64,000 nt of DNA from positions 496,001-560,000 of the forward strand of contig NC_092629.1 in assembly GCF_039555335.1 (NCBI RefSeq). Direction: 5' to 3'. Shown in pieces: positions 42,187-52,437 of the stretch (its first letter is position 1; the number at the start of each line of letters is the position of its first letter). The position numbers and the translations under genes are program-made. The notes beneath the pieces are model-generated. The model worked only from the letters and a program-made list of their open reading frames with translations, was not told where the DNA came from and did no database searches. The stretch is from Amphiura filiformis. Lineage: Eukaryota; Echinodermata; Ophiuroidea; Amphilepidida; Amphiuridae.

Positions 42187-42612
42187 AGGGAACACCAGTG
42201 TAATGTCTGCAAGGTCAAAGTTGAATCGGAAAGTCTGCTCAAAGAACATATGAATATTCATATCACCTCCCACGCATTTCAATGTGATCACTGTCACAAA
42301 CGCTACCCGACTCGAGATTCTTATACACAACACTTACGTAGACATGCAAAACTTTACCCGTGCACAATATGTTCAAAGACTTGTGTGACTAATGCTGCTT
42401 TACAACAACATATGGCCACCCATAGCGATGAAAGACCCTATCCTTGCAAGTTGTGTCCGAGCAAGTTCAAATCTCAGAGCAACCTGCGATTTCATGTGAA
42501 TTGCAAGCACTCTGATAAGCGACCACATGTATGTGGGTTTTGTCAAAGTTCTTTTAAGACACGTCCACAATATAATAGTCATTTGCTGAAGGCCCATAAC
42601 CAGACAATTTGA
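42187..42612 (+). pseudogene. C-terminal fingers of zinc-finger gene 1, out of frame
   Basis: From 42193 the sequence encodes five more C2H2 fingers (CNVCKVKVESESLLKEHMNIH to CGFCQSSFKTRPQYNSHLLKAH), ending at a TGA at 42610-42612. Two single-base losses, near 42136 and near 42180, separate it from the main frame; each restores a normal finger spacing if allowed for. This is either real truncation of the gene or sequence error in this assembly. The paralogue at 54783-58040 has an uninterrupted counterpart. Confidence 0.75.
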
Positions 42613-43051
42613 TGACACAATGGCCTCATCCCAATGGCATAGTTCAATAACCTCAATTAATCATAGTGTAAAATTTGACCTCAAGTTGCTGAGTATGAGT
42701 TTTTATACCCAAATTTTCAAAGGTCATTCAATTAGTATGCAAATGTATTGGGGTTAAAGAATTGTGCCGGATAGATGAGCATGTTATGGATCCTAGTATG
42801 AGTTATTTTGGCATGTGATGGTAAAAGTGGAAATTTTCGTGCGATAAATTTGTTGCGCTTTGCCAATTTTGAACTGTTTCCTTTGTTTTTAAATTCATGA
42901 TTCTAAGTATCCTAACATTGGCCTATACACAAAAGCAATATATTTGCGCATTGTTATTTTTGCTGTAAAAATTTTGTGTGAAAATAAATGTAGCGCAAAA
43001 ATTTCCACTTTTACGGTATGTTGAAAGAGATTAGGGGCTGTGCAATAATTA
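42613..43051. other. Downstream region of zinc-finger gene 1
   Basis: AT-rich, no ORF of note. AATAAA at 42984-42989 could be the poly(A) signal of zinc-finger gene 1, about 370 bp after its last finger. Confidence 0.35.
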
Positions 43052-43542
43052 CACTGGCCAACAAAATTTAACTTTTTTTCTGGTGACTTGGATTTAAGAG
43101 TTGTTTTTAACTAATTTGGGGTCGCTGATTTCAAATATGGCATCAGTTTTTCCCTATCAGGTCAAGTTTTTTTCTATGACAAATGGTGAAATTTCATGAA
43201 TTACTATTTAGAACACATATGTTTAATAAGCAAGGACAGGATGAGTTATACTTTTTTTTTTGCCATGTTTGTCTTAAAATATTGTACATGATACATGATG
43301 ACTGATAAATACAGCTTTTAAGCTTTTAAAATAGCAGACAATCATACCTTCCCATGATGCTTTGCACCACATAATGGAGCTCTGAAACACATGGAATCTT
43401 GTATATTTCTACATGATTTATAGTCATAGAGTGAAAATTTGACGTGATATGCAAAAACTAATGCTATATTTGAAATCGGCGACCCAAAATTACCTAAAAA
43501 CAACTCTCAAACCAAAGTCACCAAAAACTGTGTTGGGCAGTG
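43052..43542. mobile_element. MITE with ~100-bp inverted repeats
   Basis: The left end (CACTGGCCAACAAAA, 43052-43150) is complementary with about 80-85% identity to the right end (43440-43542, ending GTGTTGGGCAGTG). The arms share GGGTCGC and ATTTCAAATAT-type blocks. Interior AT-rich. No clear target duplication. Confidence 0.72.
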
Positions 43543-43995
43543 TTATGAGCCTCCCAGGGGTATAATTTTCAAATGGCATGCCAAAAAAAAAATTGCTCCC
43601 CCTTGGTCTGCCAACAAATTGCTACCCCCACCCCCCGGTCTGCTCAAAAAATTTGTCCCCCCTTTTCATATGCCAAATTTATGGGTTCCCAATTTGCAAA
43701 CTTTAAATGGTCCCTGAACATGTTTAAAACAAAACTGCCAAGAGGTTACTTAGGAGGTTTTGCTTTAAACATGTTTAGGGCCCAATGATAGGTTTTTCCT
43801 GCCCAACAACAAATATATTTGATTGCTTCTGTAGTGTTTTCCTGTAGTGTAGCCTTTTTAGAGTGCATTACATGTAAAAAGGTGCCCTGTAAATGTGTGC
43901 CAAAAATTGCTTGCCCCTCTCAGCTCTCCATAAGATTGGTTGTATGTGTAGGCTGTAATACTGTAATACTGTAATACATGTGGTTGGGAGCAAAT
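43543..43995. other. Gene-free stretch
   Basis: C-rich then AT-rich sequence without a supported gene. GCCAAAAAAAAAATTGCTCC and CCCCCGGTCTGC words resemble the mucked-up interiors of G-rich MITEs seen elsewhere in the window. Confidence 0.35.
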
Positions 43996-44371
43996 GACAA
44001 ATTGGGCTATTCCATATAATATCCACACTCCGCCTGTGGAAGATTTTGGCAATACCTTCCACAGGGGGAGTATGAATTTCAAATGAAATGAACACATTAG
44101 GCAATTCCATTTGCATTTCATACACCCTCTGAGAAAGATTCGACCTGAATCTTCCACAGAGGGAGGGTGAGTTTGAAATGGAGCTGGCTAATGTGTTCAT
44201 TTCATTTAATATTCATACTCCCCCCTGTGGAAGTCTTCGACAGGAGTAGTGTGGATTTTAAATGGAATAGCCCATTTGTCTACTTTTGAAATTCATGCTT
44301 CCTCTGTGGAAGATTGAGTAGGTCATGATTCCATACAGGGTTTATAGATTTCAACTGGAATAGCCCAATGC
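43996..44371. mobile_element. TGGGCTATTCCA-type palindromic MITEs
   Basis: 43996-44280 has inverted ends GACAAATTGGGCTATTCCA and TGGAATAGCCCATTTGTC, with several internal inverted copies of CTGTGGAAG/CTTCCACAG. A partial second unit follows to GGAATAGCCCA at 44371. The same family appears at 49383-49567. Non-coding. Confidence 0.75.
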
Positions 44372-44436
44372 AGCACCTACATGCAGAGGTCCTGTCTCGC
44401 TCCAGACTATTTTGACAAACTGGGGGTGGCACTGAA

Positions 44437-44731
44437 CAGTGGCGAAACATGGGGGGGGGCAAGGGGGGACAACATGCCCCGGCACCAACCTTAGGGGTTG
44501 CCAAATTGGCCAATTCAGCATCGATTCTGTGCCGCTTCAATTGAAAGAACATTTTTAAGACCGATATTCAACTTTTAGTAACCAAAATTAATTAGTGGAA
44601 GGCCTTATTTGTCCAACATTTTGTGCGCGCAATTGTTTCAAGAATTTATATAAGAATAAGATATTCTGGGGGGGTAGGGGCGCCATATTAGTTTCTTGCC
44701 CTGGGCGCTACCAACCCTAGTTACGCCACTG
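44437..44731. mobile_element. hAT-like MITE with 8-bp target duplication
   Basis: Starts CAGTGGCGAAACATGG and ends TAGTTACGCCACTG. Flanks GCACTGAA (44429-44436) and GCACTGAC (44732-44739) agree at 7 of 8 positions. Non-coding, with a G9 run near the left end. Confidence 0.82.
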
Positions 44732-44924
44732 GCACTGACGGATGGTTGATCGTCTAAAATATAATTCTGACTGTCACCACAAACCTCTTGTGAAGTCAGC
44801 AAATTTAATTTTGAGTTACAACACAAAATGTGCATGGAAACCATTACCTTTCTTAATCTGTGTGCTAGTTTTTGACTGTGTATATTATTGTTCCTACAGT
44901 ATGTAGTATCTTGTGTATTTTAAT

Positions 44925-46454
44925 CAGGCCCGTCGGAAGCAAATTAAAAGTGGTACGCCCACTTTGGGGTCTGGGGGTGAAACCCCAGCCAGGGGTTTGA
45001 AGGGCGGAGCCCCTCATGGGGTTCAAGGGCGAAGCCCCTGGAAGCTCAAGCACTTTGGAAAATGAAAAGTAGAATTTCAACGGTAAGTTAATAGGACTAA
45101 ACTTCAAAACTAGGACATTCAAAATAAAAATGATCAACCATAAAACATGTTACCAGTTCATGATAAGACTTCGATTGCAGTACACATGATAGTAAATTTG
45201 AAAGCCCAATTTTCGAAAAAAAAATGCTTGCGCGACGTGGGGGGGGTGTCTGAGGGGGGATGTGCCCCCCTGAGAAGTTAGAAATTTTAGGAAAATGAAG
45301 ACCGAATTGAAGCCAATTGGTGGACCATTTTGTCACTATTATTGTGTAAAATTTTAGTTTGGAAAAGCCTAAAATTTGCAAACAGACGGCCCATCCAATT
45401 GAAGCCATTTGTGGACAAGTTTTAACTTTTATTGTCTGAATTATTGCTTTATAATTATGTACCCATACAAGTTGCGTACACGGGTGTCAGAAGTGAGAAA
45501 ATGATGCAAAATGAAGACCTAATTGAAGTCATTTGGTGGACTATTTTTGCACTATTATTGTGGGGCCGAAAATTTGCGAAAAGACGGCCCATCAATTGAA
45601 GCCATTCGTGGACAAGTTTTGACCTATTATAAATTACCCGGTATTGCTTTACATGTAAACATCAAGTTGCGCACGCAGGGATGTGCCCCCCTCAGAAGTG
45701 AGAAACTTTTGCAAAATGAAGACCAAATTGAAGCCATTTGGTGGACCATTTTGGCATTATTATTGTGCATTAGTTTGAAAAAGCCGAAAATATCAAATTT
45801 ACGAAATGACAAGCCAATTGAAGGCCATTTTTTTCACTGTTATTTTATGAATTATTGGTTTAGACATCAAGTGGTGGGTGTTAAATACAGACACGAAAAC
45901 GGGCAGTTATTTGTATAGGCAGGGGGTGTCTGAGGGGGATGTACCCCCTGAGAAGTTTTGGCAATTTTGCAAAATGAAGGTCCAATTGAAGCCATTTGGT
46001 GCATCATTTTTACACTATCATTGCTTTTTAAAACAAAAAACTCCTGAACTCAATTTGTAAAATTATAAATGTTACACTGACACTTTATAGGCCTAAGACT
46101 CATTCGCAAATAAAGCATGCATGGATCGATGTTGAATTGAAGTCAGCACGGAGTCCGTCTTAATAGGCCTACTGACTTTGGTGACAATGTGACGGGTAAT
46201 TTTGGGCAGAGGACCCGCCTTCAAGCAAAATATCACAAACCTAGGCCTATAGGCTATAGATTGACCCGACTGCGATTTAGGCATGGGCCTACTAACGTGC
46301 AATTTAACCTTTTCCCTTCTCCTTTTCTCCCTTTTCTCTTCTTTTTTTCTCCTTTTTCCTCTTTCTCTTCTCTTCTCTCCTTTACTCTTTTTTTTTTTGT
46401 CTGAAAAGTGGTACGGCCATGGCCGTACCGGCCGTAGCGGTTCCGACGGGCCTG
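44925..46454. mobile_element. 1.53-kb non-autonomous hAT-like element
   Basis: Ends CAGGCCCGTCGGAAGC and GCGGTTCCGACGGGCCTG share a 14-bp terminal inverted repeat. The flanks are a perfect 8-bp duplication, ATTTTAAT (44917-44924 and 46455-46462). The interior holds three to four ~200-bp modules (GTGTCTGAGGGGG followed by AATGAAGACC...ATTGAAGCC, near 45247, 45480, 45680 and 45925), related to those in 31179-32251. A T/C-rich tract is at 46305-46400. No transposase. Confidence 0.88.
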
Positions 46455-46596
46455 ATTTTAATGTTGGCCTTTTGCCACCTGGGCACCCTTGGAGAACAAT
46501 GCTAGTGTATAAAAGGTCAACCCAGGTTAAATAAGAATGAAATAAATAAATAACTCCACTTCTGGATATATAAAGTCAAATAATACATGTATTATG

Positions 46597-46914
46597 TATA
46601 CTACACCCCTGCCCAATTTTGTGCCTATTTTTGCATTTTTCTCAAAAATTGTAGCGCATTGGTGGCAAGTAAGATTTGTATATAGGAGCGAGGACTACAA
46701 CTACTGCACTGGAAATTTTATTTCAGCACAAAAAAAACCAATATTTGATCAATTAATCAATAACTACTTGCCTTGAATTGCTGAATTTTCAGTACAGTAG
46801 TTGTAGTCCTTGCCCCTATAATATACATATCTTACTTGTCACCAATGCGCAATCATTTTTGAGAAAAATGCAAAAATAGGCACAAAATTGCCCAGGGGTG
46901 TAGTACCCCCTTAA
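46597..46914. mobile_element. Palindromic MITE (TACTACACCCCT family), copy 1
   Basis: Long inverted repeats of more than 100 bp (ACTACACCCCTGCCCAATTT on the left, complement on the right). The right end is followed by TTAA (46910-46913); the left flank is degenerate. Close relative of 48677-49028. Confidence 0.75.
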
Positions 46915-47245
46915 AGCTTATGACATAATGCAAAACAAAATTTGAGGGTTTGTGGTGGATAGTTATGATGTATCTGAATTTGCAGAAACTCCATAAGGCT
47001 TGTGGTCCCAAAGCTACTTCTTGCAATTGGCACCTCACTGCATTTATGCAAGTTATTCAATAAATCCAATGTACTGGTAATACTGCTTTTGCTGATATTT
47101 GAATAGTATGACTCCAGAGTGTTTTGATTTCTGAGTACAAAAGTGTTGTTAGATGTAGCCTATGTATGCTGCTTTGAAATGGTCAACTTTCAAAGATTGT
47201 GTCACATTTATAGTTTAAATTGCTTTTGCAGTATTTTGTGGGTAC
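46915..47245. other. Gene-free stretch
   Basis: No supported feature between the MITE and the LINE fragment. Upstream parts of the LINE are not recognisable here. Confidence 0.35.
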
Positions 47246-47779
47246 ATGTGTTATGTATACCCTATATTCAAGGGTGCTATACTAATCGAAACAAAAATCA
47301 AGCTGTTTGAGACAACTTGTGTCACTATCCTTCTGTATGGGTGCGAGTCATGGGTAATCACCAAGGACATGGAAAACAAGATCAATGCCTTTGCAACATC
47401 TTGCTACAGAATCATGTTAAACATCAAGCGTGTGGATCGGATCCCAAATGAAACCATCTACAATCTGACCAACACCACTCCACTCGTTGCCAGAGTCAAG
47501 ATTCATCAACTCAAATTTCTCGGCCATATACTGCGTCTTGAAGATGACGAGCCTGTGAAAGAATATGCCCTTTATATTCCACCACATGGGAAGAGGAAAC
47601 CGGGACGGCCGCGAACACTGTACTTGCAGTATGTACAGCACCTCCTGGGAGATACTGAACGGATGCTGCAGCCAAACAAAATTGTTTTGTTTGCCCAAGA
47701 TCGCAACAGTTGGAGAAAGCTTGTAGCTCCGCAGCCTACTGATGATGATTTATGTTTTGTAAATGAAAGTTTTGTTTAA
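47246..47779 (+). pseudogene. LINE C-terminal fragment
   Basis: An open frame of about 177 codons encodes the region after the RT thumb of RTE/I-like LINEs: KLFETTCVTILLYGCESWVI, then IPNETIYNLTNTTPLVARV, LKFLGHILRLEDD and GKRKPGRPRTLYLQYV. The N-terminal start shown is not natural; the copy is 5' truncated. It could be the same superfamily as 11051-13064 but does not overlap enough to tell. Confidence 0.8.
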
Positions 47780-48070
47780 GATATTGCCCAATTGCATGCA
47801 TGCCCCCTCCCAGGATGTGGACTATGATGATAATTATACCTCAAGATCCTGAATTCCAAGGGAGGATCATCACAACATTTTGGTCAATTTCGTTCAAGTA
47901 TTTCAAGAGACACCCCTAACCCCATGCCGCTGGTCATGGCATTTTCTTGAAAAGTGTCACATGTTTCTGGACCAACCTGCCAGCATATCTTTCAGTCACA
48001 AACTTGCCTCAAAATGTCAACATGAACCTGATTGTACCTCATATAAACCCAACATGCAGTTAGGAAATTT

Positions 48071-48262
48071 ATTTCCTCAGGAACAGGGAGAAGGTGAAAT
48101 TTATTTCCTCAGGAACAGGGAGAAGGTGAAATTTATTTCCTCAGGAACAGGGAGAAGGTGAAATTTATTTCCTCAGGAACAGGGAGAAGGTGAAATTTAT
48201 TTCCTCAGGAACAAGGAGAAGGTGAAATTTATTTCCTCAGGAACAGGGAGAAGGTGAAATTT
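48071..48262. repeat. 32-bp tandem repeat, six units
   Basis: Units start at 48071, 48103, 48135, 48167, 48199 and 48231, each ATTTCCTCAGGAACAGGGAG plus 12 bp, nearly identical. A degenerate unit follows at 48291-48325. The overlapping ORF (47880-48161) gets its repeated sequence from this array. Confidence 0.93.
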
Positions 48263-48676
48263 TGCAGAAAATTTGTTGATTCAAAAATGTATTTCCTCAT
48301 TTCCTAAGGAGGAGGGAGAAGGTTAAATGTTTTCAGAATTTTTTTTTACTCTTTCCACAATTTTTTAACGCACATTGATACACTATTTATGTGGCATTGA
48401 AAATGGCAGATTGGACCAATATGTACTTCACTATGCTTGTACACAAAAATGTCTATTGTTCACCCCATTTTTTTTTCTCGCCAAGGCCTGTCATGTAATG
48501 TACCAGCGGTCTTTAATTCAAAACATAACAAATTTGGCCGATTCCAATTTGGTGCAAGCTTGAACATGTGTACACATTACAAATATGCCACAAAAACAGG
48601 TTTGAAAAAAAAAAAAAATTACCAAATTCATTTAAAAAGATACATTATATTATATAATCTATTTTTTTATTTTTAA

Positions 48677-49028
48677 GGGGGGTACTACACCCCTGCCCAA
48701 TTTTGTGTCTCTTTTTGCATTTTTCTCAAAAATTATAGTACATTGGTGACAAGTAAAATATGTATATTATAGGGGCAAGGACTACAACTACTGCACTGGA
48801 AATTTTATTTCAGCCCAGACAACAGTTGTGGAGTTACAGTCAAAAATGAGGGAAAACCAATATTTGATCAATAAATCAATAACTACTTGACTTGAGTTGC
48901 TGAATTTTCAGTGCAGTAGTTGTAGTCCTTGCCCCTATAATATACATATCTTACTTGTCACCAATGTGCTATAATTTTTTGAGAAAATGCAAAATAGGCA
49001 TAAAATTGGCTAGGGGTGTAGTACTCCC
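48677..49028. mobile_element. TTAA-flanked palindromic MITE, copy 2
   Basis: Inverted ends GGGGGGTACTACACCCC and GGGGTGTAGTACTCCC continue as more than 100 bp of imperfect inverted repeat. TTAA flanks both sides (48673-48676 and 49029-49032), as in piggyBac- or Kolobok-type transposons. Non-coding. Related to 46597-46914. Confidence 0.82.
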
Positions 49029-49044
49029 TTAAAGACAACTGCCA

Positions 49045-49213
49045 CAGGGCCGTAGCAAGGTTGAATAATGTGGGGCGGCCATCACAAATGTGGGACGGCC
49101 AAATTACAAATATATGCCCAAATTGAAATAAAGATACAAAGAAAAACATAACAAATTTCTCAAGAAGTGGGGCGGCCATGGCATCCCCGGCCGCCCCGCT
49201 TGCTACGGCCCTG
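49045..49213. mobile_element. hAT-like MITE with perfect 8-bp duplication
   Basis: 169 bp. Starts CAGGGCCGTAGCAAGG and ends CTTGCTACGGCCCTG. Flanks AACTGCCA at 49037-49044 and 49214-49221 are identical. The interior has two GGGGCGGCC-type blocks. Confidence 0.9.
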
Positions 49214-49382
49214 AACTGCCATGTGTTGTTGAAATGATCACAGTCATTGTTTCATTAAACTCTTCCAATTAAAATCCATACACCCCCTATGGAAGATATG
49301 ATCTTAATATCCTACATAGGGAGTGTGAATTTCAAATGGAGTCACCCATTCAGTGGTCTGCTACAAACCCGGGGCTACAAAA

Positions 49383-49567
49383 TGGGCTTTTCCAGTTAAA
49401 ATCCATATACGCCCTATGGAAGATATGATTTCAATCTTCTACACACAGAGTGTGAATTTCAAATGGGGTTACCTCAAGTGGCTCCATTTGAAATCTACAC
49501 TCCCTATGGAAGGGGTTACAGTCATGTCTTCCATAGGGGGTGTATGAATTTCAACTGGAATAGCCCA
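49383..49567. mobile_element. TGGGCTATTCCA-type MITE
   Basis: Starts TGGGCTTTTCCAGTTAAAAT and ends ACTGGAATAGCCCA. The interior carries inverted CCCTATGGAAGA/TCTTCCATAGGG blocks. A partial relative lies just upstream (49265-49345). Same family as 43996-44371. Confidence 0.75.
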
Positions 49568-49911
49568 ACCTTTTATTTTTACACACAGAACAACTCATCA
49601 ATCTTCATAGTGCAAACTTATGATCTATCATTTATTCATTTTGCAATTAATAATTTTATTGACCTAACAATCTTCATACATTACATAGTGCAAACTTATC
49701 ATTAGTCATAACGCACGCAAGAGCAATTTTGAAACTATTAAAATAGTTTGATTGAGTTTCAAACCTCTAACTTGACTACACTGAAATGAACAAGGGAAGG
49801 GGCTTACGCATCATACACTGGGATATGGAAACATTCAAACATTACAAACTAGCAAACAAGATCAAATTAATGATGCTTAATTGTTATTCTTAATATATCA
49901 ATATACAGGGG

Positions 49912-50088
49912 AAAGAAGAATCATGCATCACACACTAGCACAATTAAACATGAAATTACCATAAGCGAGAGATCTGGGGTTCAAGGTATGTCAGAAGTTT
50001 TTCCACTGGTTTATCTGCCTATGCAAGTTATGTTTACATTGTAATTTCATGTTTAATTGTGCTAGTGTGCGATGTGTGATTCTTCTTT
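49912..50088. mobile_element. Foldback element with 48-bp arms
   Basis: 49912-49959 and 50041-50088 are inverted copies (AAGAAGAATCATGCATCACA against its complement) with few mismatches, around an 81-bp spacer. No coding capacity. Confidence 0.78.
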
Positions 50089-50424
50089 ACAGTGAAATGG
50101 TTTAAAATACAGAATACTTCCACCCTTTCTTATTTAGATTTTCTGATTGAACAACTTCTCCATACATTTTCTTTCTCATTTAGATCAAACTCTTTACTAA
50201 TTCAACAACTTCACATGTTACACATGACACAAGTCAATGCATTCACTATCTTATTGGGGACTTTGTGATCCACAGCCTCATTTGTTTGTAAAGACATCAT
50301 TCAATATGTATTCAACAACTCTTCCTATAACCTTTGTACAGGAGCCAACCGTTGTTAAACCGTGATGAACCCACACTTTTACTGTAGCGTATACGCTTAT
50401 ATTTAGCTTCTTTTCGTTGTTGAA
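50089..50424. other. Gene-free stretch
   Basis: AT-rich, no supported feature. GTTGTTAAACCGTGATGAAC near 50354 is a stray copy of the arm of the following foldback element. Confidence 0.4.
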
Positions 50425-50605
50425 AGGGATCAATCATGTTTCACCGTTGTTCATCACCGTTTAACAACTCGCGTCCGGCGCGTCTGCGTGGTTTACTTCG
50501 CTAAAGCTGAAGCTAAAGCTGCCCTCGTGAAGTAAACCACGCTGACGACGCGGCCGCATCGTTGTTAAACGGTGATGAACAACGGTGAAACATGATTGAA
50601 TCCCT
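50425..50605. mobile_element. Foldback element with nested arms
   Basis: The outer arm AGGGATCAATCATGTTTCAC to GTTTAACAAC is complementary to GTTGTTAAACGG...TGATTGAATCCCT. The inner arm CGTGGTTTACTTCGC pairs with GAAGTAAACCACG around an AAGCTGAAGCTAAAGCT tip. The whole 181 bp can fold as one stem. Non-coding. Confidence 0.8.
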
Positions 50606-51036
50606 AATTTTGGGGCTGTCAACAGCCAAAATTACAACCACAGACTAATTAATACAGACTATTCCAACAGTCAAAGTCACCGTACATTGTATGCTGTGAA
50701 TTCTTGCATAATCATGAGGGTTGATTGTTCAATTGTGGTGACTAACAATCGAGCCAGCGTTGCATGCCTTCGCGATAGAGCATTGTGTGTCTTCGCATTT
50801 ACGCAAAAGACCGTAAAAATACATACACAGTGTGTGTGTAGCTATTTTGCCAGTTGCATTTCATGGAACAATCAGCCCTCATTATCGGGTGATGCCGAGA
50901 CTTTGATTGTTTGCAGTTTTTATCTATTTAGTCCATGATGAAAACACAATGACCTGTGGGATATAGTACATGCAATTATGTGCAACTCAGAAATTCAATG
51001 CCCGAATCATCTGAAATTTTGGAGATAAATTTTTTT
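50606..51036. other. Gene-free stretch
   Basis: The 83-codon frame at 50687-50938 has no recognisable protein and no paralogous support; left unassigned. Confidence 0.35.
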
Positions 51037-51328
51037 CATGGTTACAGGCTATATCAAAATGATTGGTACCCACTAGGTTTTGCTGTTTATTGACAAGCCT
51101 GCTGCTTCACATGGTTACAGGCTATATCAAAATGATTGGTACCCACTAGGTTTTGTTGTTTATTGACAAGCCTGCTGCTTCACATGGTTACAGGCTATAT
51201 CAAAATGATTGGTACCCACTAGGTTTTGTTGTTTATTGACAAGCCTGCTGCTTCACATGGTTACAGGCTATATCAAAATGATTGGTACCCACTAGGTTTT
51301 GTTGTTTATTGACAAGCCTGCTGCTTCA
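51037..51328. repeat. 73-bp tandem repeat, four units
   Basis: Units start at 51037, 51110, 51183 and 51256 (CATGGTTACAGGCTATATCA...). They are nearly identical, with one C/T difference in the first unit. Recent expansion is implied. Confidence 0.95.
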
Positions 51329-51362
51329 AATGCAACATTGAATCTTCTTCAATGCCCAGGAT

Positions 51363-51744
51363 CAGGGGCGTAGCCAGCTTTTTTGGTCAGGGGGGGCAAA
51401 ATAAAATTTTTGGGGCACAGACGAAAAAATTACATTTGCATCATACAATACATAGAGACAAAAGGCTTTATTGGGACGATGTGCGCGTGTAGCGCGCCAA
51501 AAATTGGTATTTTACACTATTTTCGCCCATTATCCGCATGGAAAGTGCTTAATCTTTGCAATATGCGCGCGTAGCGTGGAAAAATTGTGCATTTTCGGCT
51601 GAATTTCGCAGAAAAGGGCTCTTGCCCTTTTCTTTTCCTTTGCCCTCCTGATTTTCCCTTTTATTTTTTGCCAGAGGGGCACTTTTTTCTTTCATTTTTG
51701 TCAGGGGCCCTCTGCCCCCCCACCCCCCGCTGGCTACGCTACTG
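51363..51744. mobile_element. hAT-like MITE with 8-bp target duplication
   Basis: 382 bp. Starts CAGGGGCGTAGCCAGC and ends GCTGGCTACGCTACTG. Flanks CCCAGGAT (51355-51362) and CCCATGAT (51745-51752) agree at 7 of 8 positions. The interior has repeated GCGCGTAGCG words and a C-rich end. Confidence 0.85.
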
Positions 51745-51793
51745 CCCATGATTTATTTAGAGAATAACGATAGAATTTTTTATTTTGCCTATC

Positions 51794-51899
51794 CTCTACC
51801 GTGTGATAGACGACAGGCAGGTCCAATATTTTGAGTAGTGGATGCCAAGCACTACAATAAAAAATATTGGACCTGCCTGTCGTCTATCACACAGTAGAG
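51794..51899. repeat. Near-perfect palindrome of a foldback family
   Basis: Arms 51794-51832 and 51862-51899 are inverted copies (GTGTGATAGACGACAGGCAG and complement) around a small inner stem (TAGTG...CACTA). Related fragments occur at 52190-52215 and 53270-53365, so this is part of a repeat family. 51900-52437 beyond it holds no gene. Confidence 0.8.
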
Positions 51900-52437
51900 A
51901 ATAGTACAAACAAACATTCTTATCGTTTATTCTCATTCTTAGTCAGTTAATTATTATTTTAATAACTGTAAACTATTTTTTAAAGCAAAAATTATTGTTA
52001 CCGTCATAAAAACTCCCCCTTTTCTAAAATGAACGAAACTTGTTTACAACTTCACATCTTTTGTAGCGGGTACTGCTAGCGAGTGCGATTATTCCGCACT
52101 GCGTCTACGCATACAACGCAATACATACGCGCACCTCTACACGTGAGTTACGCATTATCAAGACGCATGATGACGTGGGGTTGTCTACAGCCTGATAGAC
52201 GACACCAAAAATCATGCGATTGTCCAATCAGATTATGTGTCTAATAATAGACCACTCCCACTGACTAAGAATAATAGTTTTATGACCTTTTATGGTAGTC
52301 TTGTCCCTGGGGTCTTGTCCATAATCACTGGAAAGTGAGGGGTACCAATCATTTTGATACACTGTATCCATTGAACCGTACCATAAACAGAGAATGTTAG
52401 AATCACAAATGTTTGTTTTTCTTTGTCTCAATACGAC

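Noticed and set aside
50687..50938. 83-codon ORF with several Cys
   Set aside because: No family, no paralogue, no splice or promoter context.
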